NCBI GenBank assembly: GCA_031258665.1
Contig: JAIRML010000139.1
Location: 1 to 13,301, forward strand
Length of the DNA stretch: 13,301 nucleotides
Reading direction: 5' to 3'
Source: Oscillospiraceae bacterium
GTDB lineage: Bacteria; Bacillota; Clostridia; Oscillospirales; UBA929
The notes below the pieces were generated by a model. It was not told where the DNA came from, did no database searches, and saw nothing but the letters and a program-made list of their open reading frames with translations. The number at the start of each line of letters is the position of its first letter. Position 1 is the stretch's first letter. Both the position numbers and the translations under genes were made by a program. Below are positions 1 through 8,265 of the stretch, piece after piece.

Positions 1-1
1 G

Positions 2-3000
2 GTCACCGGCATCCGCTATCTCACGCGGCCGTCCAGCAACCAAAACGGCAACATCACCGCCTGCACCGTCTATGTGAGCACCGACCGCAGCGGCTATACG
101 CAGGCCGGCGCGTCTTCCGGCTGGACAAACGCCTACGGCGAGAGGCCGATCACGTTCGACGCGCCCGTGCGGGGCCGCTACGTCCTCCTGGTGGCGACAG
201 CGCCGACGGCGTATGTCAACTGCGGTGAGTTCAATGTGGAAGTGACCGACACCGGCCTCGGCCCGGTCTGGGCCCATGTCAAAACCGCCGTCGACGGGGT
301 GAAGGCCGTCACGGTCGGCGTGGCGCCCGGCACATACCGCCTGGCGGACCAGACAGCCTGCCTGGCCGCCGTCACCGACGCGTACAGGGCCGGCGGCACA
401 TACGAAACGGTGACAGGCGCGGTGGACGCGGCGGTCGAGGCGTTCCTGGCCAACCCGATCGTCTGGACCAAGGACGATCTGCGCACGCGCATCGACAGCG
501 TGAGCGAGCTGCTCGGTTCGCTCACCCCCGGCGCGGCGGACGGCTGCCTGCCGGCCGGCGTCTACGAGACGCACAGGGCGCTCGTGCAAGAAGCCGAGGC
601 GCTCTATGCCGACGCGTCGGCGACGCCCGACGAAATCGGCGCCCTGTGCGGGGAACTCGTCTCGGCGCTGGCCGTCATCAAGGCGTCGGTCATCTCGCTC
701 ACGCCGGACTTTGTGGACGGCGACATCGGCGTGTACGACCTCGCTCCGGCCGCGGACCCGGACGCGATCCGTTTCAACAACCTGGAGTGGACAGGCAACA
801 CGAGCGTGACCGGCGGTTTGCCAAACCAGGGCCGCCAGTCGCAGGTGTATGAGGTGAATCGTGAGCAGCCGCACGCCGCCGAGACACAGGCCTACGACAC
901 GCTCGACAAGGCGCTCGCCGGCGCGCGCGACTACGCGCGGCAGCTGTCAAAGTACCACCTGCCGCTCACGGGCGCGGAGGATCTGGCCCCCGAGACATCC
1001 AACTGGACGTTCTCAATCGTGCGGACACTGACCAAGACGCTGGCCACAGCCAACGCCACGAAGGACCCGCTGGGCGGGGACCAGAACATCGTCGATTTTT
1101 ACAAGCCGACGTATGACGCGACCAACTGGAACAAGATCGCGGTGCCGTCGAGTTGGCAGGTCCAGGGCGTGGGCTCGGACGGCAAGCCGTATACGGGCTG
1201 GTACGACCCCGCAACCGGCTATGACCCGCCGTATTACACAAACGCCAGTATGCCCGGCAGCATCGCGTTCCGCGGCGCGAGCTACAACATATTCAACAGT
1301 GTCAGCATACCGGGCGCCCCAAACGACTACAACCCGGTCGGCTTCTACCGCCGCGCGTTTGATGTGCCCGGCGACTGGATCACGAACAAGAACAAGGTGT
1401 TCATCACGTTTGACGGCGTGGAAGCCGCGTTTTACGTATATCTGAACGGCAAGGAAGTCGGGTACCATGAGGACAGCAAGACACCGGGCGAATTCGACCT
1501 CACGCCGTTCTTGACGCCGGACGGCCGGGACAACCTGCTGGCCGTCAAGGTGTTTCGCTGGGCCGACTGCTCGTGGATGGACGACCAGGATTTCATCCGT
1601 CTCGGCGGCATATTCCGCGACGTCTACCTCACCGCGGCGCCGTACGCCCATATCCGCGACTACAAGGTCGAGACGAACTTCGACGCCGCGTTTGAAAACG
1701 CCGTGATCGACTTCCGGCTGAACGTCCGCAACTACGCGGCGGTCGATCTGACCGGGTACAGCGTGGCCGCGCAGCTGTTCGACGCGGACAATGTGGACGT
1801 TTTAAAGGACCACACGTTCAAGGCCGCCCTCAGCGGTTTTGGCGCCAATTCAGAAACAGTCGTGACAGGGCAGGCCGCCGTCATCGCGCCGCACAAGTGG
1901 TTCCCGGACGATCCGTATCTTTACACGCTCGTGCTGACGGTCTACAACGGCGAAAATGTGGCTGTCGAGCGCGTCAGCCAACAGTTCGGATTCAAACAGG
2001 TGACATTCCGCGACGCCGACAACAATTCCGACGTCGTGCGCATCAACGGCAAAAAAGTGACCATGCGCGGCGTCAACCGACACGACACATCGCCTTATGG
2101 CGGGCACTATATCTCGCGTGAGACATACTACCAGGACATTGCGATCATGAAGCGCAACAACATCAACACCATCAGAACGGCGCACTACCCGAACGATACC
2201 TATCTTTACTACCTGGCCGACAAGTACGGCGTGATGGTGGTGGCCGAGGCAAACAACGAGAGCCACGCCAACACCAGCTCCAGCATCTCGACCAACAACT
2301 TCTTCGCCATGGCCAACAGCCGCGTACGCAACCTTGTGGAGAAGGAAAAGAACCGCACATCGGTCATCATGTGGTCGCTCGGCAACGAGTCCGGCAGCCA
2401 GTCCGGCTGGCGCGACATCGCGAGAAATTTGCGCCAGGTCGATGCCACGCGCCCCGTTCACTACGAGGGGATCAAAGATCAAAACATCAGCGCCAACGGC
2501 GACAGGGGCTTTGACGTGCTCAGCTACATGTATCAGAGTGTCGACGGGCATTTTGGCGACGGCGTGAGCGCCAGCGTCGGCGCGAATATGCTGTGCGAGT
2601 ACGCGCACGGTATGGGCAACTCGATCGGCAACCTGAAGGAGTACTTCGACACGTTCCGGGAGACCCCCAAGTCGATCGGCGGCTGTATCTGGGACTATGT
2701 GGATCAGTCGGTGTGGACAAAGCCGGCCAGCTACTACACGCTGCCGGAGTTCGGGCCGTATGGGTTGACGGGCGCGCTCAGCTCGACGTTCTACGACGTC
2801 CTCTTCACCCACGACCCGGTTTACGACCGCGTGCTGAAGCCGGGCGCGCATGTCACCTACGCGAACAGCGCCGGGACAAACGGCGCGGATATTTTCAACG
2901 AGAAAATATCCGGCCGTCAGCCGTTCTCCATCGAGATCTGGGCGAGGCCGCAGGACATCGCGACCAACAAAGTACTGGTGGCCAAGGGCGACAATCAGTT

Positions 3001-5215
3001 CGCCATCAAAACAGGCACTGTCAACGGGCAGGACTCGTTTGAGTTCTATGTGTACGACGCGGACGGCACGGACACATCGACGCAGTGGATCTCCGCGGCG
3101 GCCCCGATCCCGGCCGATTTTGCCGACGGCAGCATGCACCGGATCGTCGGCACGTTTGACGGTTCCGACCTCAGGCTGTATTATGACAGCGGCACAACGC
3201 CCATCGCCGCAAAGAACATCGGCGGCGGCAAGATCTCCACGAGCGGCTACGCGTTCGCCGTCGGCCGCGACACGCAGAACTCCGGCCGCGAATCGGTGTC
3301 GTTTATCGCGGGGGCCCGCGTGTTCACCCGCGCGCTTTCAGACGGGGAGCTGGCCGACGCGTCGCGCAAACCGAGCGACGCCGTGCCAGAAGACGACAGC
3401 GTCATCTTCTGGGCGGACTTCACCGAGGGCGATCTGAACGAAGTGAAGCCGCAGATGTACGACTATTTCGACAACGGGCTGTATCTCGGCTACGGCGGAG
3501 ATTGGGGCGAGGGCAACCACGACGGTTACTTCTGCGCCAACGGCATCATCACCTCGCTGCGCAGGGAGGAGCCCGAGATCAAAGAAGTCAAGAAGGTGTA
3601 CCAGAGCGTCAACTTCTTCGCCGATGAGTCGGAACTCCGCGAAGGCGTCGTGCGCGTACGCAATGAGTACTACGCCACGGACGCTTCGGAGTTCGACATC
3701 AAGTGGACGCTGTACGAGGACGGCGCGGCGATCGGAAGCGGTCTTGTGGAGAATGCCCCGCCGATCCCCGGCATCGGCCGGCAGACGATCCTGGTCAACA
3801 TCCCGACGGTCGAACTCCATGTGCCGTACCTGGCCGCGCTGCCTGAGACGCTCACGCCCGGCGCGGAATACGCGCTGAAGCTGCAGGCCTGCCTCCGACA
3901 AGACGAGGACTGGGCACAGGCCGGGTATCCGATTTCGGAGGATCAATTTGCGCTCACATGGCTTCAATCGGGCGGGCGGCTGTCGCTCAACCGCGATGTC
4001 GTGGGCGGCGTGGCCGTCGAGGACGGCGAGACGGCGCTCACGATCGGCAACGAGGCATTTTCCGTGGCATTCAGCAAGGAGACGGGCGCCATCACCGGCT
4101 ACACCGCCGGCGGCCAGCAGCTGATCGTCTCCGGCCCGCAGCCCACGTTCTGGCGCGCGATGAACGCCAACGACGGGTCTGTCGACGGCAAGTGGCTGGG
4201 CGCCGACACGGGCAAGCGCGTATCTTCGTTCGGCGCGCCGGCCGTGTCCGCCGACGGCAAATCCGCGGTGTTTACGGTCACGTACCAGCTTCCGGCGATC
4301 AACGCGAACACGTGGGTCGACATGACATACACCGTGTTCGGCACGGGCGCGGTGACCATCACGACGGCGCTGCGCACGACCGATACGTCTCAGATGTTCC
4401 GCTTTGGCGTGGACTTCGAGATGCCGGCCGGGTACGAGAACGTCGAGTGGCTCACGCGCGGCCCGTGGGAGAACCTGAACGACCGCAGCACGGGCGCTTT
4501 CTCCGCGAAATATCGCACGACCGTCACCGACAACTTCTTCCCGTACATCAAGCCGCAAGATACCGGCACACATCAGGAGACGCGCTACATGGCGCTCACG
4601 GGCGACGGGCCGACCGGCCTTTTGGTCGCGGCGACGGGCGACAAATTGTTTGAGGCGAACGCTCTGCACTACAGCTGGCGCGACCTCAACGCGAACAACA
4701 ACAAAAACGCCGAGCCCCGGCACCTGTACCAGCTGCGGCCGCGCGCGGCGACGGTCGTCAGCGTCAGCTACGGATCACGCGGGACAGGCGGCGCGAGCTG
4801 CGGGCCCGAGACGCTGCCGCAGTATAGGCTCACCGCCGGCAACCTGTCATACAGCTACACGCTCGTACCATTTGCCGTGGGCGCGGACGACCCGGCGGCG
4901 CTCGCCCGTTACTACAGAGACCCGGTCCTGACGGACAACTATGCGCTGACCGCCTCGACGGCCGCCGGCGCCGTCGAGGCGTTGTTTGCGAACCACACGG
5001 ACGAAGCCGTCGAGGCAAAGGTCATACTGGCGGTGTACGCGGCGGACGGCAGGCTTGTACATGCCGAGGCGAAAGACGCCGCCGCCGCCGCCTGGGGCCA
5101 ATATGAGACCACGTTTGCCCCGGACGCGTTCCCCGGGCGCCGGCTGAAGGCATTCGCCTGGGACGCGGCCACGTACGCACCGCTCTGCGAGGCGGTCTCT
5201 CCCGCGGACAACTGA
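2..5215 (+). CDS. GH2 beta-galactosidase-like multidomain glycosidase, 5' end missing
   Basis: Secreted-type retaining glycosidase, probably a beta-galactosidase. The frame is open to the left edge and residues before the GTG at 74 continue a CBM32 (F5/8C) fold, so 74 is not the start. Residue numbers below count from 74. Order: CBM32 remnant (to about 60); helical FIVAR-like segment (about 85-205); LacZ-type sugar-binding domain (about 230-535, with DDQD at 503-506 and GGIFRDV after it); Ig-like domain; TIM barrel with GVNRHD at 666-671, ESH at 729-731, acid/base E772 in GNES and nucleophile E842 in LCEYAHGMGNS. A LamG-like insert (about 920-1110) interrupts the barrel between WDYVDQS (873-879) and the resumed YFDNGLYLGYGGDW (from about 1130). 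Then an Ig-like domain, a Bgal small-chain domain (about 1315-1610, TFWRAMN around 1360) and a C-terminal Ig-like module (1640-1713). No SLH repeats or sortase motif follow. The signal peptide would be outside the window. Substrate specificity beyond LacZ-like residues is inferred. Confidence 0.93.
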   Translation, partial: VTGIRYLTRPSSNQNGNITACTVYVSTDRSGYTQAGASSGWTNAYGERPITFDAPVRGRYVLLVATAPTAYVNCGEFNVEVTDTGLGPVWAHVKTAVDGVKAVTVGVAPGTYRLADQTACLAAVTDAYRAGGTYETVTGAVDAAVEAFLANPIVWTKDDLRTRIDSVSELLGSLTPGAADGCLPAGVYETHRALVQEAEALYADASATPDEIGALCGELVSALAVIKASVISLTPDFVDGDIGVYDLAPAADPDAIRFNNLEWTGNTSVTGGLPNQGRQSQVYEVNREQPHAAETQAYDTLDKALAGARDYARQLSKYHLPLTGAEDLAPETSNWTFSIVRTLTKTLATANATKDPLGGDQNIVDFYKPTYDATNWNKIAVPSSWQVQGVGSDGKPYTGWYDPATGYDPPYYTNASMPGSIAFRGASYNIFNSVSIPGAPNDYNPVGFYRRAFDVPGDWITNKNKVFITFDGVEAAFYVYLNGKEVGYHEDSKTPGEFDLTPFLTPDGRDNLLAVKVFRWADCSWMDDQDFIRLGGIFRDVYLTAAPYAHIRDYKVETNFDAAFENAVIDFRLNVRNYAAVDLTGYSVAAQLFDADNVDVLKDHTFKAALSGFGANSETVVTGQAAVIAPHKWFPDDPYLYTLVLTVYNGENVAVERVSQQFGFKQVTFRDADNNSDVVRINGKKVTMRGVNRHDTSPYGGHYISRETYYQDIAIMKRNNINTIRTAHYPNDTYLYYLADKYGVMVVAEANNESHANTSSSISTNNFFAMANSRVRNLVEKEKNRTSVIMWSLGNESGSQSGWRDIARNLRQVDATRPVHYEGIKDQNISANGDRGFDVLSYMYQSVDGHFGDGVSASVGANMLCEYAHGMGNSIGNLKEYFDTFRETPKSIGGCIWDYVDQSVWTKPASYYTLPEFGPYGLTGALSSTFYDVLFTHDPVYDRVLKPGAHVTYANSAGTNGADIFNEKISGRQPFSIEIWARPQDIATNKVLVAKGDNQFAIKTGTVNGQDSFEFYVYDADGTDTSTQWISAAAPIPADFADGSMHRIVGTFDGSDLRLYYDSGTTPIAAKNIGGGKISTSGYAFAVGRDTQNSGRESVSFIAGARVFTRALSDGELADASRKPSDAVPEDDSVIFWADFTEGDLNEVKPQMYDYFDNGLYLGYGGDWGEGNHDGYFCANGIITSLRREEPEIKEVKKVYQSVNFFADESELREGVVRVRNEYYATDASEFDIKWTLYEDGAAIGSGLVENAPPIPGIGRQTILVNIPTVELHVPYLAALPETLTPGAEYALKLQACLRQDEDWAQAGYPISEDQFALTWLQSGGRLSLNRDVVGGVAVEDGETALTIGNEAFSVAFSKETGAITGYTAGGQQLIVSGPQPTFWRAMNANDGSVDGKWLGADTGKRVSSFGAPAVSADGKSAVFTVTYQLPAINANTWVDMTYTVFGTGAVTITTALRTTDTSQMFRFGVDFEMPAGYENVEWLTRGPWENLNDRSTGAFSAKYRTTVTDNFFPYIKPQDTGTHQETRYMALTGDGPTGLLVAATGDKLFEANALHYSWRDLNANNNKNAEPRHLYQLRPRAATVVSVSYGSRGTGGASCGPETLPQYRLTAGNLSYSYTLVPFAVGADDPAALARYYRDPVLTDNYALTASTAAGAVEALFANHTDEAVEAKVILAVYAADGRLVHAEAKDAAAAAWGQYETTFAPDAFPGRRLKAFAWDAATYAPLCEAVSPADN

Positions 5216-5216
5216 C

Positions 5217-5236
5217 GTGGACTGCCCGCAGTCCAC
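5217..5236. other. Small perfect hairpin just after the GH2 stop codon
   Basis: GTGGACTG (5217-5224) and CAGTCCAC (5229-5236) form an 8-bp stem with loop CCCG, starting two bases after the stop codon. No T-run follows. It sits directly before the larger hairpin at 5245-5286 and may help terminate transcription or protect the 3' end of the mRNA. Confidence 0.5.
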
Positions 5237-5244
5237 AACCCAAA

Positions 5245-5286
5245 ACAACCCAACAGCCGCCCCGCTCCGGGCGGCTGTTGGGTTGT
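5245..5286. terminator. Bidirectional terminator-like hairpin between convergent genes
   Basis: A perfect 18-bp stem pairs 5245-5262 with 5269-5286 around a 6-base loop (CGCTCC), with a GC-rich core. It lies in the 109-bp gap between the GH2 gene (ends 5215, plus) and the ABC permease (ends 5325, minus), so it can serve both. On the minus strand the stem ends in a short T stretch (5245-5242). On the plus strand only scattered Ts follow. Termination is inferred from position and stem strength. Confidence 0.7.
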
Positions 5287-5324
5287 ACATTCTTCGCGGC
5301 CAGCGGGCGCGGGCGCGGTTTTCC

Positions 5325-7271
5325 TCACACGCCCTCCCGGCGAATCGTCTCTATGAGATTGCTTTTACGCGTACGGCTTGCCGCGAAGCGCATGGTCACC
5401 CACGTGATGGAAAAAATGCCGACGACACACCCCGCGACGGCGAGCCATGGCACGCGAAACGGAATCTCCGCCGCCAGCCTCATGCCGGAGTATAGGCCGT
5501 ACGCGCAGAGCAGCCCAATCGGCAAGCCGTATAAGAGCGACCGCGCCGAACTGATCACGCTCTCCAAATTCAGCATTTTGCGTATGCCGTCGCTTGTCAT
5601 GCCGACGCTCCGCAAAACGGCAAACTCTCGCCTGCGGGCGCGGAGATTGGTCGAAATTGTGCTGATTACGCTCGTCAAGGCAATCAGCGCGAGCATACCG
5701 ACGAAGCCATAGACGAAAAACATCACAGTCCCGGCAATCGTTTCTTGCTGCAACTTAAAGGTTGCAATATCGCTGACATGATAATAGCCGGGAAGTCCTT
5801 TGTCACTTCCTATATTCTCCGCCATAACGCTTTTTGCGTACTCGGCGAAACCCGTGCTGTCTTTGGCGTTGGTGTACCAATGGTAGACATTCGCGTCTGT
5901 GCGCGGCACGAGAATCATCAATGCCGCTTGACCAAACGATAGCATTTCCGCCGGGATCTCGTCGCTTGAGAGTACTCCGTCCAATGTAATTTCGGTGTCC
6001 GGCGCGCCATTGCCGGTCAGTGTGAGCGTCTGTTTCGCGAAGTTGTATGGAGTGAACACGGATGTTTTGCCTCTGTCGGAGGTAAAGCGCAGTGTGTTCA
6101 ACAGAATGTTTGAGCCGACGGGGACCCCCGCTTTCTCGCAAAGCCCGGCGTAAGCGCCGCCGTCAACCATCATGAGGATGGCCCGCGTCGGGCCGTGAGC
6201 GAGTATCCCGGTCTGCCGCGTCTTGTCCGTCATCATCTCTTCCGGCGGCGTCACTGTATAGGTGATGTTGTTCATGCCGACACCCGACACCCTGACGCCA
6301 TTGTACTCGCGGAGTTTCGCGATGATTTTCTCCGCGGTGTGAGCGTCAATCGTCGAATAATTGATATTTTCAAGCTCACTGTCGTCGCCGTAAGTGTACT
6401 CTATGGGGCTGGAAAATTGCGCGAAAGCGGTGATGCCGCTGACCGGAAACGCCAAACGTATGGTCGCGTTCATCGCTGCGGAAAACGCGCCCGCGACCAT
6501 GACAAGCACGATGCTGATTGTCAGCGATACGACCGTCGCGCGAAAGCCGCGGCGGCTGCGTTTCACCGACTTTGCCGCGAGCGCTCCTTCAAATCCGAAC
6601 AGCTTTGCGGTCAATTTTGATGTTCTGGCGTTTTTGATTTTCACTTCGCCCTTCGCTCGGACGGCGTCTATCGCGGCGATGTTCGCGGCCTTTCTCGCGG
6701 GCCGCCACGCGGAGAGAATCACCGTAACGAACGACACCGCGACGGCCAGTAGAAACATCAGAGGAGACACCGCAAACGGCAGACGAATGTCGATCGCAAA
6801 CGCGTTGCTTTCGTACATATAGCCAAGTGAATTATTGGCCACGCTGATACCGAAAAGCTCGACAAGCAAACCCGCGATCACGCCGAGCGGTATGCCGATA
6901 ACGCTCAAAAATACACCTTCATAAATGACACTTTCGGCAATTTGTTTTTTTGTCGCGCCGACGCTTTTGAGTATGCCAAACTGTCGCGTCCGCTCGCTTG
7001 CGGACATTCGAAAGGCGTTTGACACGACGATGACCGACGCGGCGATGATCATCGTCGCGAAAACGCAGCCGACCGCTATGAGCGCGGCAGTTCGCGCGGG
7101 TGTATAGCTGTCACGCCCGAGAACGATCTCAAATGCCCGCTGCGTCGACAACACAAGCCCCGCTGTCGCCGTCAGCATCGCGGACGACAAGGCGATGCCG
7201 AGAACCGTCATGATCGTGTGGCCTTTTTGTGTTTTTATTTGCGAGAGCGCGAGTTTTGCCGTCAGTTTCAT
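5325..7271 (-). CDS. ABC exporter permease, FtsX/MacB type
   Basis: Membrane subunit of an ABC exporter, 648 aa. I count about eight hydrophobic segments: 20-42, 60-84, 114-140, 165-188, 244-266, 513-538, 574-598 and 606-628. Two FtsX domains carry the family's cytoplasmic coupling motif, SERTRQFGILKSVGATKKQI (92-111) and RRREFAVLRSVGMTSDGI (546-563). Between segments 5 and 6 lies an outside domain of about 245 residues (267-512). Such permeases, with large extracellular domains, usually export or sense cell-envelope peptides or antibiotics; the substrate here is unknown. The ATG overlaps the TGA of the ATPase gene (ATGA at 7271-7268), and an AGGAGG 8 bases upstream, inside the ATPase gene, fixes the start and implies translational coupling. 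BceB proteins resemble it but have ten segments, so I do not assign that name. Confidence 0.92.
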   Translation of the reverse strand: MKLTAKLALSQIKTQKGHTIMTVLGIALSSAMLTATAGLVLSTQRAFEIVLGRDSYTPARTAALIAVGCVFATMIIAASVIVVSNAFRMSASERTRQFGILKSVGATKKQIAESVIYEGVFLSVIGIPLGVIAGLLVELFGISVANNSLGYMYESNAFAIDIRLPFAVSPLMFLLAVAVSFVTVILSAWRPARKAANIAAIDAVRAKGEVKIKNARTSKLTAKLFGFEGALAAKSVKRSRRGFRATVVSLTISIVLVMVAGAFSAAMNATIRLAFPVSGITAFAQFSSPIEYTYGDDSELENINYSTIDAHTAEKIIAKLREYNGVRVSGVGMNNITYTVTPPEEMMTDKTRQTGILAHGPTRAILMMVDGGAYAGLCEKAGVPVGSNILLNTLRFTSDRGKTSVFTPYNFAKQTLTLTGNGAPDTEITLDGVLSSDEIPAEMLSFGQAALMILVPRTDANVYHWYTNAKDSTGFAEYAKSVMAENIGSDKGLPGYYHVSDIATFKLQQETIAGTVMFFVYGFVGMLALIALTSVISTISTNLRARRREFAVLRSVGMTSDGIRKMLNLESVISSARSLLYGLPIGLLCAYGLYSGMRLAAEIPFRVPWLAVAGCVVGIFSITWVTMRFAASRTRKSNLIETIRREGV

Positions 7272-7954
7272 TGCGACGCCTCCTCATCACGGAGGATGTT
7301 TCCATCGCTGATTATGAGTATCCTGTCGGCTTGGATGGCTATGTTTTCGTCGTGGGTAATGACAATCAAAGTCTGATGATATTTTTTGTTTGAGAGTTTC
7401 AACAGGTCGATCACTTCACGGCTCGACCTGCTGTCGAGGTTGCCGGTCGGTTCGTCCGCGAGAATGATGGCGGGGTCGTTGATGAGCGCCCGCCCGATTG
7501 ACACACGCTGCTGCTGCCCGCCGGACAATTCGCTCGGCAGGTGCTTGGCGCGGTCGGAGAGCCCTATCGTTTCAAGGATAGAGCGCAGTTTGTCCGCGTC
7601 CGGCTTGCGGTTGTCAATCAGGCGCGGAAGCATGATGTTTTCTTCGGCGGTGAGCGTCGGGATGAGGTTATAAAATTGGTATATTATCCCAATGTTGCGG
7701 CGGCGAAAAATCGCCATTTCGCTCTCGTTCAGCTTAAAAATATCGTGGCCGTCAATCGTGACACTCCCGGCAGTCGCCCGGTCCACGCCGCCAATGAGGT
7801 GCATAAGTGTCGATTTGCCGCTCCCGGACGCGCCGACGATCGCCAGGAACTCACCTTTGTCCACACGAAAGCTCACGCCATTCAACGCGACGACGCTCGT
7901 AGGGCCCTCGCCATAGATTTTTGTCAAGTCTTTGACTTGCAAGATGCTCATCAT
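7268..7954 (-). CDS. ABC exporter ATPase, MacB/LolD/SalX type
   Basis: Cytoplasmic ATP-hydrolysing subunit that pairs with the downstream permease. 228 aa from the ATG at 7954, a normal length for the family. All motifs are intact: Walker A GASGSGKST (41-49), Q-loop Q93, signature LSGGQQQR (143-150), Walker B IILADEP with catalytic E168, D-loop NLDS (172-175) and switch H201. The frame is open up to 8062, but the extra N-terminal residues are translation of an intergenic hairpin repeat and have no ribosome site. The start is therefore one of two adjacent ATGs (7954 or 7951), preceded by a G-run at 7959-7965 that can act as a weak ribosome site. The gene overlaps the permease by 4 bases. A candidate promoter and operator lie about 95-160 bases upstream. 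Confidence 0.93.
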   Translation of the reverse strand: MMSILQVKDLTKIYGEGPTSVVALNGVSFRVDKGEFLAIVGASGSGKSTLMHLIGGVDRATAGSVTIDGHDIFKLNESEMAIFRRRNIGIIYQFYNLIPTLTAEENIMLPRLIDNRKPDADKLRSILETIGLSDRAKHLPSELSGGQQQRVSIGRALINDPAIILADEPTGNLDSRSSREVIDLLKLSNKKYHQTLIVITHDENIAIQADRILIISDGNILRDEEASQ

Positions 7955-7964
7955 CGTACCCCCC

Positions 7965-8023
7965 CAACGTGGGTCGCCCCTGCAACCCACATTTTTGTTT
8001 TTTGCCGCCGCTTCGCGGCAGCA
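7965..8023 (-). repeat. Dispersed two-hairpin element, copy A
   Basis: Forward orientation is on the minus strand. Hairpin I pairs 8015-8023 with 8003-8011 around a GAA loop (stem GCCGC core). An A-rich AAAAAACAAAAAT linker follows. Hairpin II pairs GTGGGTTGC (7990-7982) with GCGACCCAC (7977-7969) around a 4-base loop, then CGTT. Compared with copy B2, the stem C-G pair becomes T-A, and one further pair becomes G-U on the minus strand. The copy lies between the candidate promoter and the ATPase start, so it would be transcribed as 5' leader. Confidence 0.75.
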
Positions 8024-8047
8024 AGGCGCTGACATCTTCACGCATCT

Positions 8048-8080
8048 ATCATAGCAAATCAAAGTGACTCTGCGGTGACT
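8048..8080 (-). promoter_or_regulatory. Candidate promoter of the ABC exporter with 11-bp-spaced direct repeat
   Basis: On the minus strand a TATGAT -10 box lies at 8053-8048. The -35 region is poor (ACCGCA at 17-bp spacing) but is overlapped by a direct repeat AGTCAC at 8080-8075 and 8069-8064, offset by exactly 11 bp, about one helical turn. Half-sites one turn apart over a weak -35 are typical of promoters activated by OmpR/PhoB-family regulators. That functional reading is inference; the repeat and -10 box are visible. Confidence 0.45.
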
Positions 8081-8091
8081 ATTTTCGAGTT

Positions 8092-8115
8092 AAATGTGAC
8101 AGTTTTGTCACATTT
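8092..8115. promoter_or_regulatory. TGACA-N4-TGTCA dyad, candidate response-regulator operator
   Basis: AAATGTGACA (8092-8101) and TGTCACATTT (8106-8115) are perfect 10-bp inverted arms around GTTT. The core matches the TNACA-N4-TGTNA form known for BceR-like regulators of peptide-detoxification ABC transporters. It lies about 40 bp upstream of the -10 box of the exporter promoter, a sensible activator position. No DNA-binding regulator gene is present in the window. Confidence 0.5.
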
Positions 8116-8201
8116 CCACCCCACGCACATGAAGTGTGCGCGGGGGCCCCGGGGTCGCGATATATGGTTCCACTCCAGAAAAAGCCAAGGAACGGATTGG
8201 A

Positions 8202-8251
8202 TATACTGAATATTGTGTCATTGCTTTAGCAATGACACAATATTCAGTATA
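8202..8251. repeat. 50-bp near-perfect palindrome after the kinase gene
   Basis: Arms 8202-8225 and 8228-8251 are perfect 24-bp inverted complements around a two-base centre (TT). The palindrome begins 14 bases past the kinase stop codon. It is AT-rich and has no T-run after it on either strand, so it is not a standard terminator. It could act as an mRNA 3'-end stabiliser or processing site, or be the remnant of a small inserted element. Confidence 0.8.
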
Positions 8252-8265
8252 AAAGCCCTCGTTCA

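Larger units (their letters stand above)
7955..8265. other. 311-bp intergenic region upstream of the ABC exporter
   Basis: No gene is seen here. Reading in the minus direction from the kinase stop it holds: the 50-bp palindrome (8202-8251); a GC-rich patch GGGGGCCCCGGGG (8142-8154) next to a 6-bp hairpin (CGCACA 8124-8129, TGTGCG 8135-8140); the dyad at 8092-8115; the direct repeat and -10 box at 8048-8080; and a copy of the dispersed two-hairpin element (7965-8023) in what would be the exporter mRNA leader. The gap and its signals suggest that the exporter has its own promoter rather than only reading through from the kinase. Confidence 0.7.

Noticed and set aside
74..76. GTG as the start codon of the GH2 gene
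   Set aside because: The same frame is open to the left edge and the upstream residues (VTGIRYLTRPSSN...) continue the CBM32 fold, so the gene is cut by the window.
1850..4723. Long minus-strand open frames (429 and 461 codons) opposite the GH2 gene
   Set aside because: They are low-complexity Arg/Val/Ala-rich shadows expected in GC-rich DNA and lack ribosome sites, while the plus-strand protein has clear family motifs.
7955..8062. N-terminal extension of the ABC ATPase
   Set aside because: It is Cys/Lys-rich sequence derived from repeat copy A, without a ribosome site. ATPases of this family begin a few residues before the VKDLTK-type strand.
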